Below, piece by piece: positions 12,590 through 24,369 of a DNA stretch of 64,000 nucleotides. The position numbers and the translations under genes are program-made. Source of the stretch: Oehlia diaphana (Eukaryota; Glomeromycota; Glomeromycetes; Glomerales; Glomeraceae); the NCBI GenBank assembly GCA_003833135.1, contig QZLH01000405.1, positions 27,580 to 91,579 on the forward strand. Direction: 5' to 3'. Each line of letters opens with the position of its first letter. Positions within the stretch are counted from its first letter, which is position 1. The notes beneath the pieces were generated by a model that had not been told where the DNA came from, did not search any database, and saw nothing but the letters and a program-made list of their open reading frames with translations.

Positions 12590-13265
12590 CCAGGATATTT
12601 TATTCTTATATGTCATTTACTATTGCTATTTATGCAAGGATTAAACATATTAGAAGATCAGAAATACCTTTACAATTACAGACTCTTGAAGAAATTAATA
12701 TTTCAGATTTTCTTAGTAGAACTTTAAATAGAGATTTTTTTTAGTAAAAGATTTTATGTTAGTAAAGATCAGATTTTACTATTTACAATAAGGCAAATAT
12801 TCAATACTTATTTTAAATTCCATTTTTAATGATAGATAGAACTTTTAATTAGTTCTAAAAAATAGCATTAACTTACAACTATCAGTAGTTATAACTGCAT
12901 CAATAAATGCATTATGCCATATGTTTTCTAATATTTATAATAAAGAATATTTTTTTTACTTAAGACAATCAGATTGGTGAAAAATACAATCATATGGATT
13001 TGCTACTAAATATGGTAATAATGCTGCATCATTTGTTTGCTTTAGTATTTTTACCATTTAATGAAATTTCAGAAGTATTTAATATATAGTTGTTAAATGA
13101 TTTAAAGAAAATTACATGTATAAAAAGATACATTATTATTTTAGAAATGATAATATTATTTGTAGAGCTCTTTTATTTTCTCCAAAGTTGTGGCCAATAT
13201 ATGATTCAATTAAAACAGAAGTTTTGTATAGTAGAAGTCTGGCATAGGCATTGAAATATTTTAGT
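12590..13265 (+). pseudogene. Mutator-like (MULE) transposase relic
   Basis: Frame-shifting translation gives a recognisable MULE transposase core. It starts with ARIKHIRRSEIPLQ then EINISDFLSRTLN, followed by the catalytic-core flanks, FFYLRQSDW, a stretch around IQSYGFATKYGNNAA, and FKENYMY with LLFSPKLWPIYDSI. In intact MULE proteins these correspond to the CHFHLxQSxWRKIQ, ENYVxGxI and PLFPPxLWSVY segments. The order and spacing fit. At least six stops or frameshifts break the copy, and the usual DDE metal-binding residues cannot all be placed. It is inactive. Confidence 0.7.
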
Positions 13266-13976
13266 TGGTAAAAGTCACATTAATATTTATATGATAATTC
13301 AAAAGTTATAAAAAAAACAACAGAATATTAAATTTCAAATTGAATGTATTATTCATGGTAATAAAAAAAACTACTAACAAAAAAGGCTTAAGAAAAAAGA
13401 ATAATGACAATTATTAGTAATAGAGAAAATTGTTCATTGATAAATCTTTTCTGAAAAATTACGTATAACCTTTTATTATAATTTTCTTACTAATGATTTA
13501 AGTTTGGATATTGATTATTTTCATTTTATATTATTTTAATATTTGCAAATTAAATTTATATATAATAAAATTTATAGTAATATATTTATAAAATTAAATA
13601 ATTTAATTGAATACTAATATTTTACAAAAGTAATATAAAGTTAAATATATAGCAATAGTATTTTTACTAAATAAATAACAAAATTTTGCAAGTTGATATA
13701 AAAATATTTTGTAAAAAAAATTTCAGGATTTTTAATTATTAGGATTTTGTATTAGTTAGAATTTTATTATTTTGGGATTTTAATAGTTGGGATTATGTAT
13801 TAGAATTTTATACAGATCCCATCTTATTCATATTATAAATATAATTAGAAGGAAATTCTTCATATTTACTTTATAATAAAGGTAAAGTTTTAGCAATAGC
13901 ATTTTTATAAAATTTATTTTTTCATGAAACTTTACTTGATGGATATTATTATATTTCTTAAATTTTTAGAATTATT

Positions 13977-14127
13977 TATTGGAAACTAAAGCTCTATACG
14001 AGTCAGCTCGTGAGTTAAAAGTACTTTAAAAATATATTATTAGCTCACAAGCTGACTCGCAAGCTAATATATTTTTAAAGTACTTTTGGCTTGCAAGCTG
14101 ACTTGTGTAGAGCTTTATTGGAAACTA
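13977..14127. mobile_element. 127-bp MITE with perfect 12-bp flanking direct repeat
   Basis: TATTGGAAACTA occurs perfectly at 13977-13988 and 14116-14127. Between the copies lies a 127-bp palindromic element. Its left end AAGCTCTATACGAGTCAGCT matches the complement of its right end, AAGCTCTACACAAGTCAGCT. The arms continue through AAGTACTTTAAAAATATATTA. The direct repeat looks like a target-site duplication. Its length (9-12 bp, depending on where the terminal repeat starts) suits Mutator-type transposition. Confidence 0.85.
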
Positions 14128-15337
14128 TAAATAAATAATAAAATAGTAATCGAATAAGCATTATAATAAATTATTAAATATAAACTATTAAAAAAAATGT
14201 TTAACTTATAATGTTTCTTGAGAAACTTTCAGTTTATTGGCTAGTAATTTAGCCTTGTAATTAATATAATATTATTTAAAATTATTTTATACTGATAATA
14301 TAAAACAAATTTTTTAAGAGTTTGTTCAAATTCTAAAATAGCAATAAATATATAATATTTTGCTTTTAAATTTGCAACTTTTATGATAAGTTATTTCTTT
14401 TTATTTTGCAAGATTTCTATAATTGTAAATTTATTAATTCTGACTTTTTACTTTTGTTTAACTCAATCCACACACTAAATTCAAGTTTTCTTATTATTAT
14501 AAGTATAAAAATAAAGCTCATATTTCTGAATATCTGATAAAAAAAATATTTTTTTTAGGTATATTGAGAATGCGAGATATTAATCAAACTGTATATATTG
14601 TACATTATTATATGTCTTTAAAAATTTTAAAAGGTTCAAAAAGTTATGTGCATGCATTTATTATAAAGAATAAGATAATATAATTGTACTAAAAAATTAT
14701 TGCACATATAGAATATGAAAGATATGCAATTAACATTATATTTTAAAGTTAAAACTAAATCAAAGGATACAATTATAAAGGATATGTAATTATAAAGAAT
14801 GCAATTATAAAGAGTTGATTGCAATTTTAATATTTTAATAATTTTGATATACTAAAACTATTTTAGCATTTCAATATTTTAATATATTTTAATTTAACAT
14901 TAAAACATTAGTCCATTAAATTTTTTTTGGCTGGTAATTTTAAATTGGCTCTATCTTATACATATATTTAAAATAATTTTTATAAAGCTTAAAATTTAAA
15001 ATAATATCATTTAATATAAGTATGTCTAAACATTTTTATTGTACAGCAAAAGTGGAAACAAACATATATTTGTAATTTTGTATTTTCAAATTAATGAAGT
15101 TTTAACTAGACATACTATAAATAAAAAAAAAAAAAAAAATTTTAAAGTAAAATTTTGAAATAAGAGTAATAGAAAACCAAAAAAAAAAAAATTAAAATCT
15201 TAAAAATTGAAAAAAAGGATGCAAACTGTTTTTAAGGTCTAAAAGTTCATATTTATAAAATTATTTAATTTTGAAAACAAAATTTTTATAATTTTAATAA
15301 TTTTTACAATAATACTGATTTACATTAATTTATCATT
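14128..15337. other. AT-rich desert
   Basis: No supported gene. The minus-strand ORF at 14636-14824 is low-complexity and has no recognisable features. A-runs occur at 15125-15139 and 15180-15191. Confidence 0.5.
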
Positions 15338-15590
15338 CAGTAATTATAAAAGGATAAAATATAGCTTACTATTAGAATCACAGGTTGAAATGTGAAAAAT
15401 CAGGCATCAATCAGTTACCAATTAGATACCAATCAGGTAGCTGATTGGTGACTGATTGGTGACTAATTGGCATTTTTGCCAAATACTGTCACCAATCAGG
15501 CAGTTTACTAACATTTGATCCAGTGATCAGAAAAGGATAAAATATAGTTCATTGGAATCGTCTCAATAAGACGAATTCTTCAATAATTCG
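15338..15590. repeat. Repeat related to the 2.1-2.7 kb foldback family
   Basis: The direct repeat AAAAGGATAAAATATAG occurs at about 15348 and 15535. The second copy runs into TTCATTGGAATCGTCTCAATAAGACGAATTC, which parallels the CTCATTGAAATCATCTTATTGAGATGAATC segment of the 2142-2749 element. Between them lie repeated TGATTGGTGACT and complementary ACCAATCAG words that can fold. Confidence 0.5.
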
Positions 15591-15810
15591 GGATGGATCT
15601 TGGATCTCACACTTGGATTTTCTACGCTGCTTAACAGTTCAGCCTCTTCGTCTTAGAATTTCTTTCTAGTAACGGTTGGATCTTGGGACATGCTGAATAG
15701 TTGACTCACACTAACCTTTGGGTAAAGTTGGCATGGGGTATACTATTCTGTAATTAGTTTAGTTTTTCTTTTCTTTAATTTTATTTTAGTTTAGATTTCT
15801 TTACTTTGTA

Positions 15811-15872
15811 ATAACCGAAAATTAATCGACAGATAAATAATTAACCGATGGGTAAATATTTAAATTTTACTA
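15811..15872 (+). repeat. Ty3/gypsy LTR 5'-end fragment
   Basis: TGTAATAACCGAAAATTAAT and about 40 further bases match the start of the LTR at 62796-63361 read on the minus strand, with scattered differences. Only the first 60 bp are recognisable. It is preceded by a pyrimidine-rich stretch. It is a truncated copy of the same LTR family on the opposite strand. Confidence 0.65.
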
Positions 15873-16694
15873 ATTGGTGATCTTTAAAATTAATTATAAA
15901 ACTTTGAACTTTATAAAAATTATTTTAAATATATGCATAAGATAGAGCCAATCTTAAAATTCTTTCAGTAAAAATTTCAAATTATTTGGTTAAAAATTGA
16001 TGGATTTACCTAGGTAGGATATGCACATTTGAAAATTGCTTAATAGCTCACTAGGACCTGAGCAATATATAAATAGGTCAGGAAATTAGCAAAAATTTAC
16101 TATTAGCTCTACGCATTTTTTCAGGGCCGGAATTATGATAACGTCAGTCACATATTAAAATAAGTAATAAAATTCTGACCAACATTATCTAAAATTATCT
16201 AAAAAAGGAAAGATTTTCATGGTTATTTGCCCTATGCTCACTCCTCCTTATCTGAATCACGAATTAAGTTTGATAAAACTTATATTAAAAAAGTACATAA
16301 ACTAAAACTGCTAAAATTATTAAATCTACTAATATGTTTTTAATAATTAATACTAATATTTTAATTTTATTTTATTTTTTTTACTTTAAAAATTTACTTT
16401 CAAAGGGAGTGGTGTGATTTATTAAAGAAATTATATTTACATAATACATAAATATTTCTAAACTATTCATCTTATCCTAATAGAGATATAATTAATCCGT
16501 AGCGTAGCGAAGGACTATATAATTCTACGCAAAGTCATAGATTCAACTAAAATAAGAATCATGAAAGTTTGAAAACCCCGATCTGATGATCATTGCAGTT
16601 TAAATAAAATCTAGTTTGAAAAATAGTACTGATATGAACCAGTTTAAAATAACTTAATATTTGAACCTAATTTAAAATTAGTTCATCCTACTGT
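15873..16694. other. Intergenic, 3' flank of CLP1
   Basis: No gene seen. A short GC-richer patch around 16495-16590 (CCGTAGCGTAGCGAAGGAC) looks like a relic of unknown type. Confidence 0.4.
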
Positions 16695-18858
16695 TTAACT
16701 TTCCATCCATTTATATGATCCCATGATCAAATATTGTTTTGGGAGCCGACCTGGTGATGGTGATAGTATTGTCATTTTCTGCTTGCTTATATCAACGTGA
16801 GATCTGTAAAATAAATATTAATTAATAATAATAATTTGATTAAAAAACAAATCAATCATATTTACACATAAATAAATCCAATAACTGTTGATACAAGTAA
16901 AGACTGTTCATCTGAGTTATTGGCAGTGCTAATTGCCAAAATGGAATGTAACAACGTATCATCCGGTTCAACTTTTACCAGTTGAGTTTCACTAACTTTT
17001 CTGTCAATTCCAATTGGAAGCGCAGAAGAAGGTGCCAATGAACCTGTTTATCAAGAGACAAAGTTTGAGAATTACAATATAAAAAAGAAAGCTATAATAT
17101 GTGCTAAAAATTATTTAATCACCAACTCCAACACGATAAATGGAAATATCATTTAAGTTAATTAAAGTTGAGCAGGGAGATAATTCAAATTTTGGCAATC
17201 CATAAAAATATTCCCGAATTTTGCGCATTTGTGCTTGTCTACGAAATGCATTATCTCTATTGACCACCTGCAAATTACAAAAAATCACCGTTAATATCGA
17301 TCATATTCATCTAAAATTTAATTCTTTATTTACTTACTCCTCCTGACTTTGATAATTTCACTACATTGACATCATTACGCTCCTTGTATAATCTTGCCAT
17401 ATCACTATACAATCGTTCGTGACCAAGTACAATTATGATATTTACTTAACAATTCAATAACGTTAGAAATAAAAATCACAACAATGAAACAATGCATATA
17501 TATATATCAAAATCATGATTGCTAATTTATATTACCATTAAATATATCTACACAATGTTGTATGATCTCATAGCCTGTGCTATCAACAAGCCCACTTGTA
17601 TCAATCACGATTCCTGAAACTCTAGCTACAGGAAAAAGATAAGGATTTAATTAAAAAATAAAACATTATTTCGAAAGAAATAAATAATTTACCAACTTCA
17701 TCCTCAACCAAACGTCTTGAAACATTATCGGCCAATTTTTTTGTCAGTACCTTGTATAGTTTTATATTCTCGCTAGGATCCGGATATCCGTAATAAAAAA
17801 CCATTGGCATAAAAGAAGAACTAAATGATGGTGCAGTTGTTGCCGATGAACCAAAACCTTCTTCCACATCTATAATATGATTTATTGGCGTCGCAGTTAA
17901 GGTACCCGGCATTGTAATTGAACCCTAGGAAATTAATGGTATATCAACAAAAAGCACTGGGTAATATGGAAAATTACATACAATCGACTTGCCTCATTGC
18001 TATCCAGATTAATAAATAAAGGTTGTCTACCATGACGTATTGCATAGCTAAGCAATAATTTACTTAATGACGTTTTCCCTACGTCTTCAGGACCCACAAT
18101 CATAACCTAAAGAATCATTATAATTAATAACAATATAAAAGTGAGATTGTTATTGTATAACTCAATGCTTACTTTTGGTCCCTGTTCATCTTTTGATTTG
18201 GCTGCTTCTCTACATTGTTCGAGTGCGATATGCATATTGAGGTAACTTGTCATAGGAGTTTCATTAGCAACATATTCAACACTACATGTTCCTTTAATGT
18301 GTTAAAAATTCATGCTAAGGATGATACATCATATTTTCCATAAAACTAAATTAAATAATAGAGGATATTTCAATTGTGCAGCCATGCCAGGTAAAAAGTG
18401 CAATTTTGCGACCTGAAAATTCATATTCATGACCTATTCCAATTTCTGTACCAAATATTTCTGCCGTACCAGAGATCAACTAAGATGAAATTTTATAATT
18501 AATTTAATCGATTTGTTTATTATATCTCTTACTCATTGATACTGATTATACATTTTTTCATAATCAACTAAAGTATGTGTAACATAAATTTCAAAAGCTC
18601 AATATAGAAGCTTTCTAAAGCTGACGATAAATAACTAGCATGGAGTACAAGTTTCTTCTTTGTCTTACCTTCAAATTCACCGTAGTTCCAAAATCCACCT
18701 CAAATCGAAACTCATGTTCGGGTTCGAGTTTCCATTCTTTTGAAACAACTTCCTATATAGGTATCGGTTAGTAATAACAATTTTTTAGTTTAATAGATAA
18801 CCGAGGAGCATAATACCTGTTGGCTGGTTTTCGTTTGTCCTTTAGCTGAAGAATGCAT
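16695..18858 (-). CDS. CLP1: CLP1-family polyribonucleotide kinase / mRNA 3'-end processing factor, 11 exons, 445 aa
   Basis: In yeast and animals CLP1 belongs to cleavage factor IA/IIm for pre-mRNA 3'-end formation. The animal protein is also an RNA 5'-kinase linked to tRNA splicing. Exons 18858-18817, 18752-18669, 18479-18369, 18298-18173, 18106-17993, 17924-17693, 17625-17536, 17444-17338, 17267-17123, 17043-16866 and 16803-16695 give 445 aa, the family's usual length. The N-terminal beta domain contains [14 protein letters not shown] and FTWHGCTIE. The Walker A loop is GPEDVGKTS (residues about 126-134), followed by [11 protein letters not shown] and DVEEGFG, then VLGHERLY, and a C-terminal domain ending [11 protein letters not shown]. 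All match CLP1 in order. Two introns are non-canonical (AT-AC and GC-AG, listed separately). It is divergent from NAE1. Confidence 0.95.
17925..17992 (-). other. CLP1: Probable GC-AG intron in CLP1
   Basis: The donor reads GAG|GCAAGT, the typical strong GC-type site. The acceptor TTTCCTAG is followed by GGT-TCA-ATT. The splice gives LDSNEGSITMPG, matching the CLP1 family spacing. A GT donor 15 nt downstream (TAT|GTAATT) would also keep frame but would insert five residues into a conserved loop. It is therefore less likely. Confidence 0.7.
18299..18368 (-). other. CLP1: Probable U12-type AT-AC intron in CLP1
   Basis: On the minus strand, the exon ending ACA-ATT-GAA is followed by ATATCCTCT. 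The 70-nt intron ends TTTTTAACAC before ATT-AAA-GGA-ACA. The first seven intron bases match the U12 AT-AC donor consensus ATATCCTT exactly. CATCCTTAGC, with its A about 16 nt before the acceptor, resembles the U12 branch site TTCCTTAAC. The frame has a TAA stop 17 nt into the intron, and no in-frame GT donor exists between the conserved FTWHGC and that stop. AT-AC splicing yields [12 protein letters not shown], which lines up with the CLP1 family without gaps. Confidence 0.85.
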
Positions 18859-19246
18859 GTCAAAAACGCGCTTATTTTATTCAATGATTTTCAAATATGT
18901 CTAACATGTGAAGCAGAGTATCATTGTATCACTAAACTTGGAAATTTATAGGTATGTAGCACGTAAAATCAACAATTTAAATATGTAAGTCTGGCTGGAA
19001 TTAATGCCAAGAAAAATTCGAAATGTCGAAATTACAAAATTAATAAAATTACATTGATGAATTAAGTCATCATTTGCACGATAAAAATCTTTGAAAAGTA
19101 AATACAGGTATAGGATACGTTGGAATGTATCAAAATGATTGAAATAAGATTAAGATAAGCGAATATTAATATATTGAAATCATCTTTTACTAAGTAAAAA
19201 GTAAAAAAGATTATGTTAAACTTTTATGACATTAGATAAGTTTCTA

Positions 19247-19277
<31 letters not shown>

Positions 19278-19558
19278 TAATATATCGACAAGAACAGAGC
19301 AGTGTACAAAACCCTTTAGATAAGTTTCTAAATATTCTTTTGATTTTTTTGTCATAATAAATTATGAGATCACGTGGAGCGAAAATTTTGCAGAAAAATA
19401 CGTTATACGGGGGTATATTGTTTGTAAGGTACAACACATTTTTGAGTTCTATCAAAAGATCCATATTTTGTAAGACATGTGACTTAACATTACTCACATA
19501 CTCTACGTACTAATCAACAGTAATTTATTTTGACTTTTTTTTTTTTATTTTAACGAAA
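18859..19558. promoter_or_regulatory. 700-bp divergent CLP1/NAE1 intergenic region
   Basis: Both flanking genes start outwards, so it must hold both promoters. No defined motif was recognised. AGATAAGTTTCTAAAT is duplicated at about 19234 and 19318, and a (TTTTTA)n tract lies between. The minus-strand ORF at 19216-19497 spans this repeat and looks spurious. Confidence 0.5.
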
Positions 19559-21908
19559 ATGATTATTGACAAAAAAACTCAAAAATATGACCGTCAACTC
19601 CGGTAAGTATTTAATTCAGTAAGAAGGGGTAAATATCGAAGTTATCAGTGGTAAATAATCGTTATTCATAACAAATAGCTTGTGGCAGGCAAGTGGTCAG
19701 ACAGCACTAGAGACTGCCAAAGTATGCCTCATTAATGGTACAGCAACAGGCTGCGAAATTCTAAAGGACTTGGTTTTGCCTGGTGAGTATCTAGACATTA
19801 CTATTATCAAACATTATACGCTTTTAATTATCGGAACTGTCATTAGGTATAGGATCTTTCACTGTGGTAGACGGAAAAATTGTTGAAGGCTCTGACGTTG
19901 GGAACACATTTTTCTTGGTTTCTGACAGTATAGGCACGAATAGAGCTCAAGCGGTTACAGAGTTTTTGCAAGAGCTAAATGAAGACGCAAAAGGGTTTCA
20001 TTTTTCTGAGGTATGATTTTAATTCCCTGATCAATCATTCTTTTAACACGTGACTGATATAATTTATTATCTATAGGATCCGGTTGCTCTAATTGAAAAT
20101 CAACCAGAGTATTTCTTGCAATTTTCCATTGTGATCACTACGGATCTTCCCGAAAAACCTTTACTCAAGTTAGCAGATACTCTATGGAATGCAAAAATTC
20201 CTCTTGTTATTGTACGCACTATTGGTTTCATAGGATATTTTCGTATCGTTTTACCAGAACATACCGGTAAGATTGAATTTGCAAAAATTGTATAAAATTT
20301 TTTCCTTAAGTAAATTTATAAATTTCTATTCATATTTTTATTTTAGTTGTGGAGACGCACCCGGAAAACGTTATTGATCTACGATTAGATGTTCCTTTTC
20401 CAGCTCTTGAGCAGTATGTGAATACATTTAATTTTGAAACCTTAGATAGTATGGATCATGCGCATGTTCCCTATGTAGTAATACTTTTGAAATATCTGAA
20501 ACAATGGAAACAAGACGTAAATACTTATAGAATTCGTTAAGTTGAAAGTTAATGATGTAATGATGTATAGCCTATTAATTCATTGTTATAAAAAAAAAAG
20601 CACGATGGCAAATTACCTAGTACTTCTGCAGAAAGGAACGAATTCAAACAGCTTGTTCAAAGTGGTAGACGCAATGTTGATGAGGAAAACTTTGATGAAG
20701 CATTGGCAAGTGTATGGAAAGCTTGTGCAGCTACTAAGGTGCCTCATCATGTCGAGGAAATCTTTAAGAATTCGTCATGTGATAGCATAACGACCGAGGT
20801 ATGATATGAGCGTATGATACATAAATTTACTACTTTACATTCATCACTTATTTTGTTGCTGTTTAGTCATCAAATTTCTGGATTATTGCTCGAGCTGTTC
20901 GTGATTTTGTATCAAATGAAGGTCTAGGTTTACTTCCGCTCGCTGGAAATGTACCAGATATGAAGGCTGACACTTCTAATTATGTTGCAATGCAAAACAT
21001 GTATGAAAAATTTTGATCTTGTTGTATAGTCACTAATAAAAAATATGATAACTTAACTGCTTAATTACTTAATTTTTCTTTAGCTATCGTCAGAAAGCTA
21101 AAGAAGACATATCTGCTGTTCGTACGCGTGTTCTTGATATATTGAATTCTATTGGACGACCAGCTGAATCCATTTCCGACGACGAAATAGATAGTTTTTG
21201 CAAGCATGCATCCTTCATTCAAGTTATTCGATACAGATCACTACAGGAGGAATACATAACTGAACCGAAGAAACTCGATATCGGTAATTTAATATAAACT
21301 AATATCTTCTATAATAATTATACAACATTCATATCTTTGAAATTAATAGGTCGATGGTTACAAGATCCCCAAGCAAATATTGTTCATTATGTTCTTATTC
21401 GAGCAATGGATCGATTTTATGAATCTCACAATCGTTATCCTGGTATTTACATTTGTATACTTATAATCTTCATTATATAATTATAATCCTTATCCTTATT
21501 ATTTAATAATTTTATAGATGCCGCAACTTATTTCCTTGAAGATGATGCAGAAGTAAGCGAGGAAGCAAAAAACGAATTTAATACTTTAAAAACTTACGTT
21601 GATAATTTATTGAGAGAGTGGGAAATAACAAATTATCCTGAACATTTAGATAATCATATTCATGAAATGTAAGTGTAAATGTTAATTATTTTTTATTGCT
21701 TCATTGATCTCCAAGACGTTAATCGATATATGCTTTATACTTTGTTAGTTGCCGAGCTGGAAGTTCAGAATTGGCAAATATTGCTTCTTTACTTGGGGGC
21801 ATGGTATCACAAGAAGTCATCAAACTCGTCACTAAACAATATATTCCTATGAATAACACAGTAATTTTTGATGGTGTAAGGTCAACTTCTTCTTCATATA
21901 TATTATAA
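19559..21908 (+). CDS. NAE1: NEDD8-activating enzyme E1 regulatory subunit, 11 exons, 535 aa
   Basis: This is the APPBP1/ULA1 half of the heterodimer that adenylates NEDD8 for cullin neddylation. Exons 19559-19602, 19679-19782, 19847-20010, 20077-20266, 20347-20516, 20601-20798, 20867-21000, 21084-21283, 21350-21442, 21518-21668 and 21749-21908 join to 535 aa (human protein 534). KYDRQLRLWQASGQ at the N-terminus, the Rossmann-type E1 fold with [22 protein letters not shown] in the middle, DNEI-like [13 protein letters not shown], and C-terminal [20 protein letters not shown] all match. As in the family, the regulatory subunit lacks the catalytic cysteine. The stop at 21906-21908 follows an ending like the family's. 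PP4C starts 252 bp downstream on the same strand. Confidence 0.95.
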
Positions 21909-22160
21909 AAATTTTGTTAAGAACCTTAAATAATGGTTCGTGTGGGATACGTAAATTAATGATGGGATAATAATAAATAATAAAACAAAAATCATTAATG
22001 CACTTTGATTTAAAATATTTCAACCAATTAAAATTAATTATATTATTTCTTGATCTAATCCAATTTTTACTGTGGAACATTGATGTTATGATGTGGCACA
22101 ATCGTACAAAAAATCACGAAATTTTCAGAGTTCAAAAAGAACTTCCTCAAACGATTTGCT

Positions 22161-23766
22161 ATGGGGCAAAGTGATCTTGATAGGTCAGAATAGTTTGGTC
22201 CTAATGCTAGTTTGATTGTCATTTTAAAGTAAAGTCATTTTATTAGGCAAATCGAAAAGTTAAGAAATTGCGAGCTCATTTCGGAACTTGAAGTCAGGGA
22301 ACTTTGCCGAAAAGCTAAAGAAATTCTGATAGAAGAGAGTAATGTACAAAGAGTTGACGCGCCAGTAACAGTATGTTGAAATCGTTTCTACCTAATGTTT
22401 GCATCTTACCTCCGTTTCTTGTTTAACAGTTCTTAACTGTTCAGATATGTGGCGATATACATGGACAATTTTTTGATCTAAAGGAATTATTCAAAGTCGG
22501 GGGAGATTGTCCAGATACGAATTACCTATTTTTAGGTAATTAAATTATTTACTTTATTGAATCCGAACTTTTAATTGTTAATATTGTTAATCCACTTTTT
22601 GTGGTGTAGGTGATTTTGTAGATCGTGGTTTTTATAGTGTAGAAACATTCCTGTTGCTTCTCGCACTCAAGGTTTTTTTTTTGAAATAATTTTTGATTTT
22701 TTGAAATTTAATGATCTTTTATGCTAATACGTTTCTAAATAAATTTAGGTAAGATATCCTGATAGAATTACTCTGATACGTGGTAATCATGAATCACGAC
22801 AAATCACACAAGTATACGGATTTTACGATGAGTGTCTTCGAAAATATGGTTCGATTAATGTATGGCGACATTGCTGTGAAATTTTTGACTACATGAGTTT
22901 ATCCGCAATTATTGAAGATAAGATATTTTGTGTACATGGTGGATTGTCGCCATCCATCACTACATTGGATCAAGTATTTATATCTCTTTATAAAATTTAT
23001 TATTTGAGAAAATTACATATTATGTAATATGTGTTAAAAATCTTTTTTTGTGGTTTAAATTATAGATTCGTATGATTGATAGGAAGCAGGAAGTTCCACA
23101 TGATGGAGCTATGTGCGATCTTCTATGGTCTGATCCAGATGGTAATTAACTACAAATTTAAATAGCAATAATAAAGTTATAAACAATATTCTAAATCTAC
23201 CTATTGAATTCAGATATTGACAGTTGGGGTTTAAGTCCTCGAGGAGCGGGTTATTTGTTTGGAAGTGAAATTGTTAGTGGGGTAAGATCATCTTAATCTG
23301 GAATATCAAGTATTCATTTTTTTTCTTAATCGATTCTTATTCCGTCTAGCATGCGGTAAAATCATTTTTTATAGTTTTTACATACCAATGATTTAGAGCT
23401 TATAGCGCGTGCCCACCAATTGGTAATGGAAGGTTACAAATTGATGTTCGATGACACAATAGTAACTGTATGGTCTGCACCAAATTATTGCTATAGGTAA
23501 GATTTAATTTTAGGTTGCAAAACTATCTTTTTATTTGTAATAATATTCTTAATATTTTCTAGATGTGGAAATGTAGCAGCAATTCTTGAATTAGATGATA
23601 AATTAAATAAAAATTATAAAATTTTCGATGCAGCAGCACAAGTATGACCAATATATTTTTACAATTTTAATGTTTAGTCTTGAACATATTTTTGATTTTT
23701 GGTTTCATATTTTAGGAAATTCGTGGTTTGCCAGCAAAAAAAACGGTGCCAGATTATTTCTTGTGA
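22161..23766 (+). CDS. PPP4C: Ser/Thr protein phosphatase 4 catalytic subunit, 10 exons, 306 aa
   Basis: Metal-dependent PPP-family phosphatase of the PP4 (yeast Pph3) type, which acts in DNA-damage recovery and centrosome/microtubule control in other eukaryotes. Exons 22161-22183, 22247-22370, 22445-22535, 22610-22671, 22749-22973, 23066-23141, 23214-23281, 23375-23496, 23563-23641 and 23716-23766 give 306 aa (human 307). Signature motifs GDIHGQ, GDFVDRG and RGNHESR supply the metal ligands, and [11 protein letters not shown] and the terminal DYFL (carboxymethylation and subunit-binding tail) are present. [17 protein letters not shown] and [20 protein letters not shown] favour PP4 over PP2A or PP6. 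All introns are GT-AG. Confidence 0.95.
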
Positions 23767-24369
23767 TAATATTTCCATTCATTTATAGTCATCATAATAC
23801 AGTCGGACAATGGTTTGCTCTAAAATTTTGGCGCAAATATATTTAATATGGTTGACTTTATCTTATATAATAGCAGGTTCTTGACAACAGGACTGGTAGC
23901 TAGTTATTATTGAATCAAGTTAATTGCAAAGATCAGAAGATGATATTATTCACACTTATGCATTCTATTTAAATTAACAAATACATATTTATATCAAATA
24001 CTAATTATTATTAGAATATTACCCAATTAACTAATTTGGAAAAAAATGTGATTGTAGTCTTTAGAACTTGGAATATTATGATTTTGCTTTAACATGATTA
24101 TTAGAAAAATGACAGAAGAATAAAGAAATAAATACTTTAGATTTGAAAGATGAACAACAGGTAAGTAAATTAATATTTATAAAGAAAATAATATTAATAG
24201 TATTTTTGATTGATTAAATAAAGATTAATTTAATATTTTTTCAAAATTGTTTATTCTTATATTACTTTTTCTTTTTGTACTTTATTTGCTATATGCAGGA
24301 CCTTTTTTGCAAGTTTAAACTTTACAAAATTCCATAATAAAAAATAAATGATTAATAGTTTTAAATTGT
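23767..24369. other. Intergenic between PP4C and the LINE relic
   Basis: The 3' UTR of PP4C, then AT-rich sequence. No gene or clear 5' boundary of the retroelement was found. Confidence 0.5.

Noticed and set aside
19216..19497. Minus-strand 93-codon ORF in the CLP1/NAE1 gap
   Set aside because: It is driven by a TTTTTA tract and a 16-bp direct repeat, with poor coding composition. No family was recognised.
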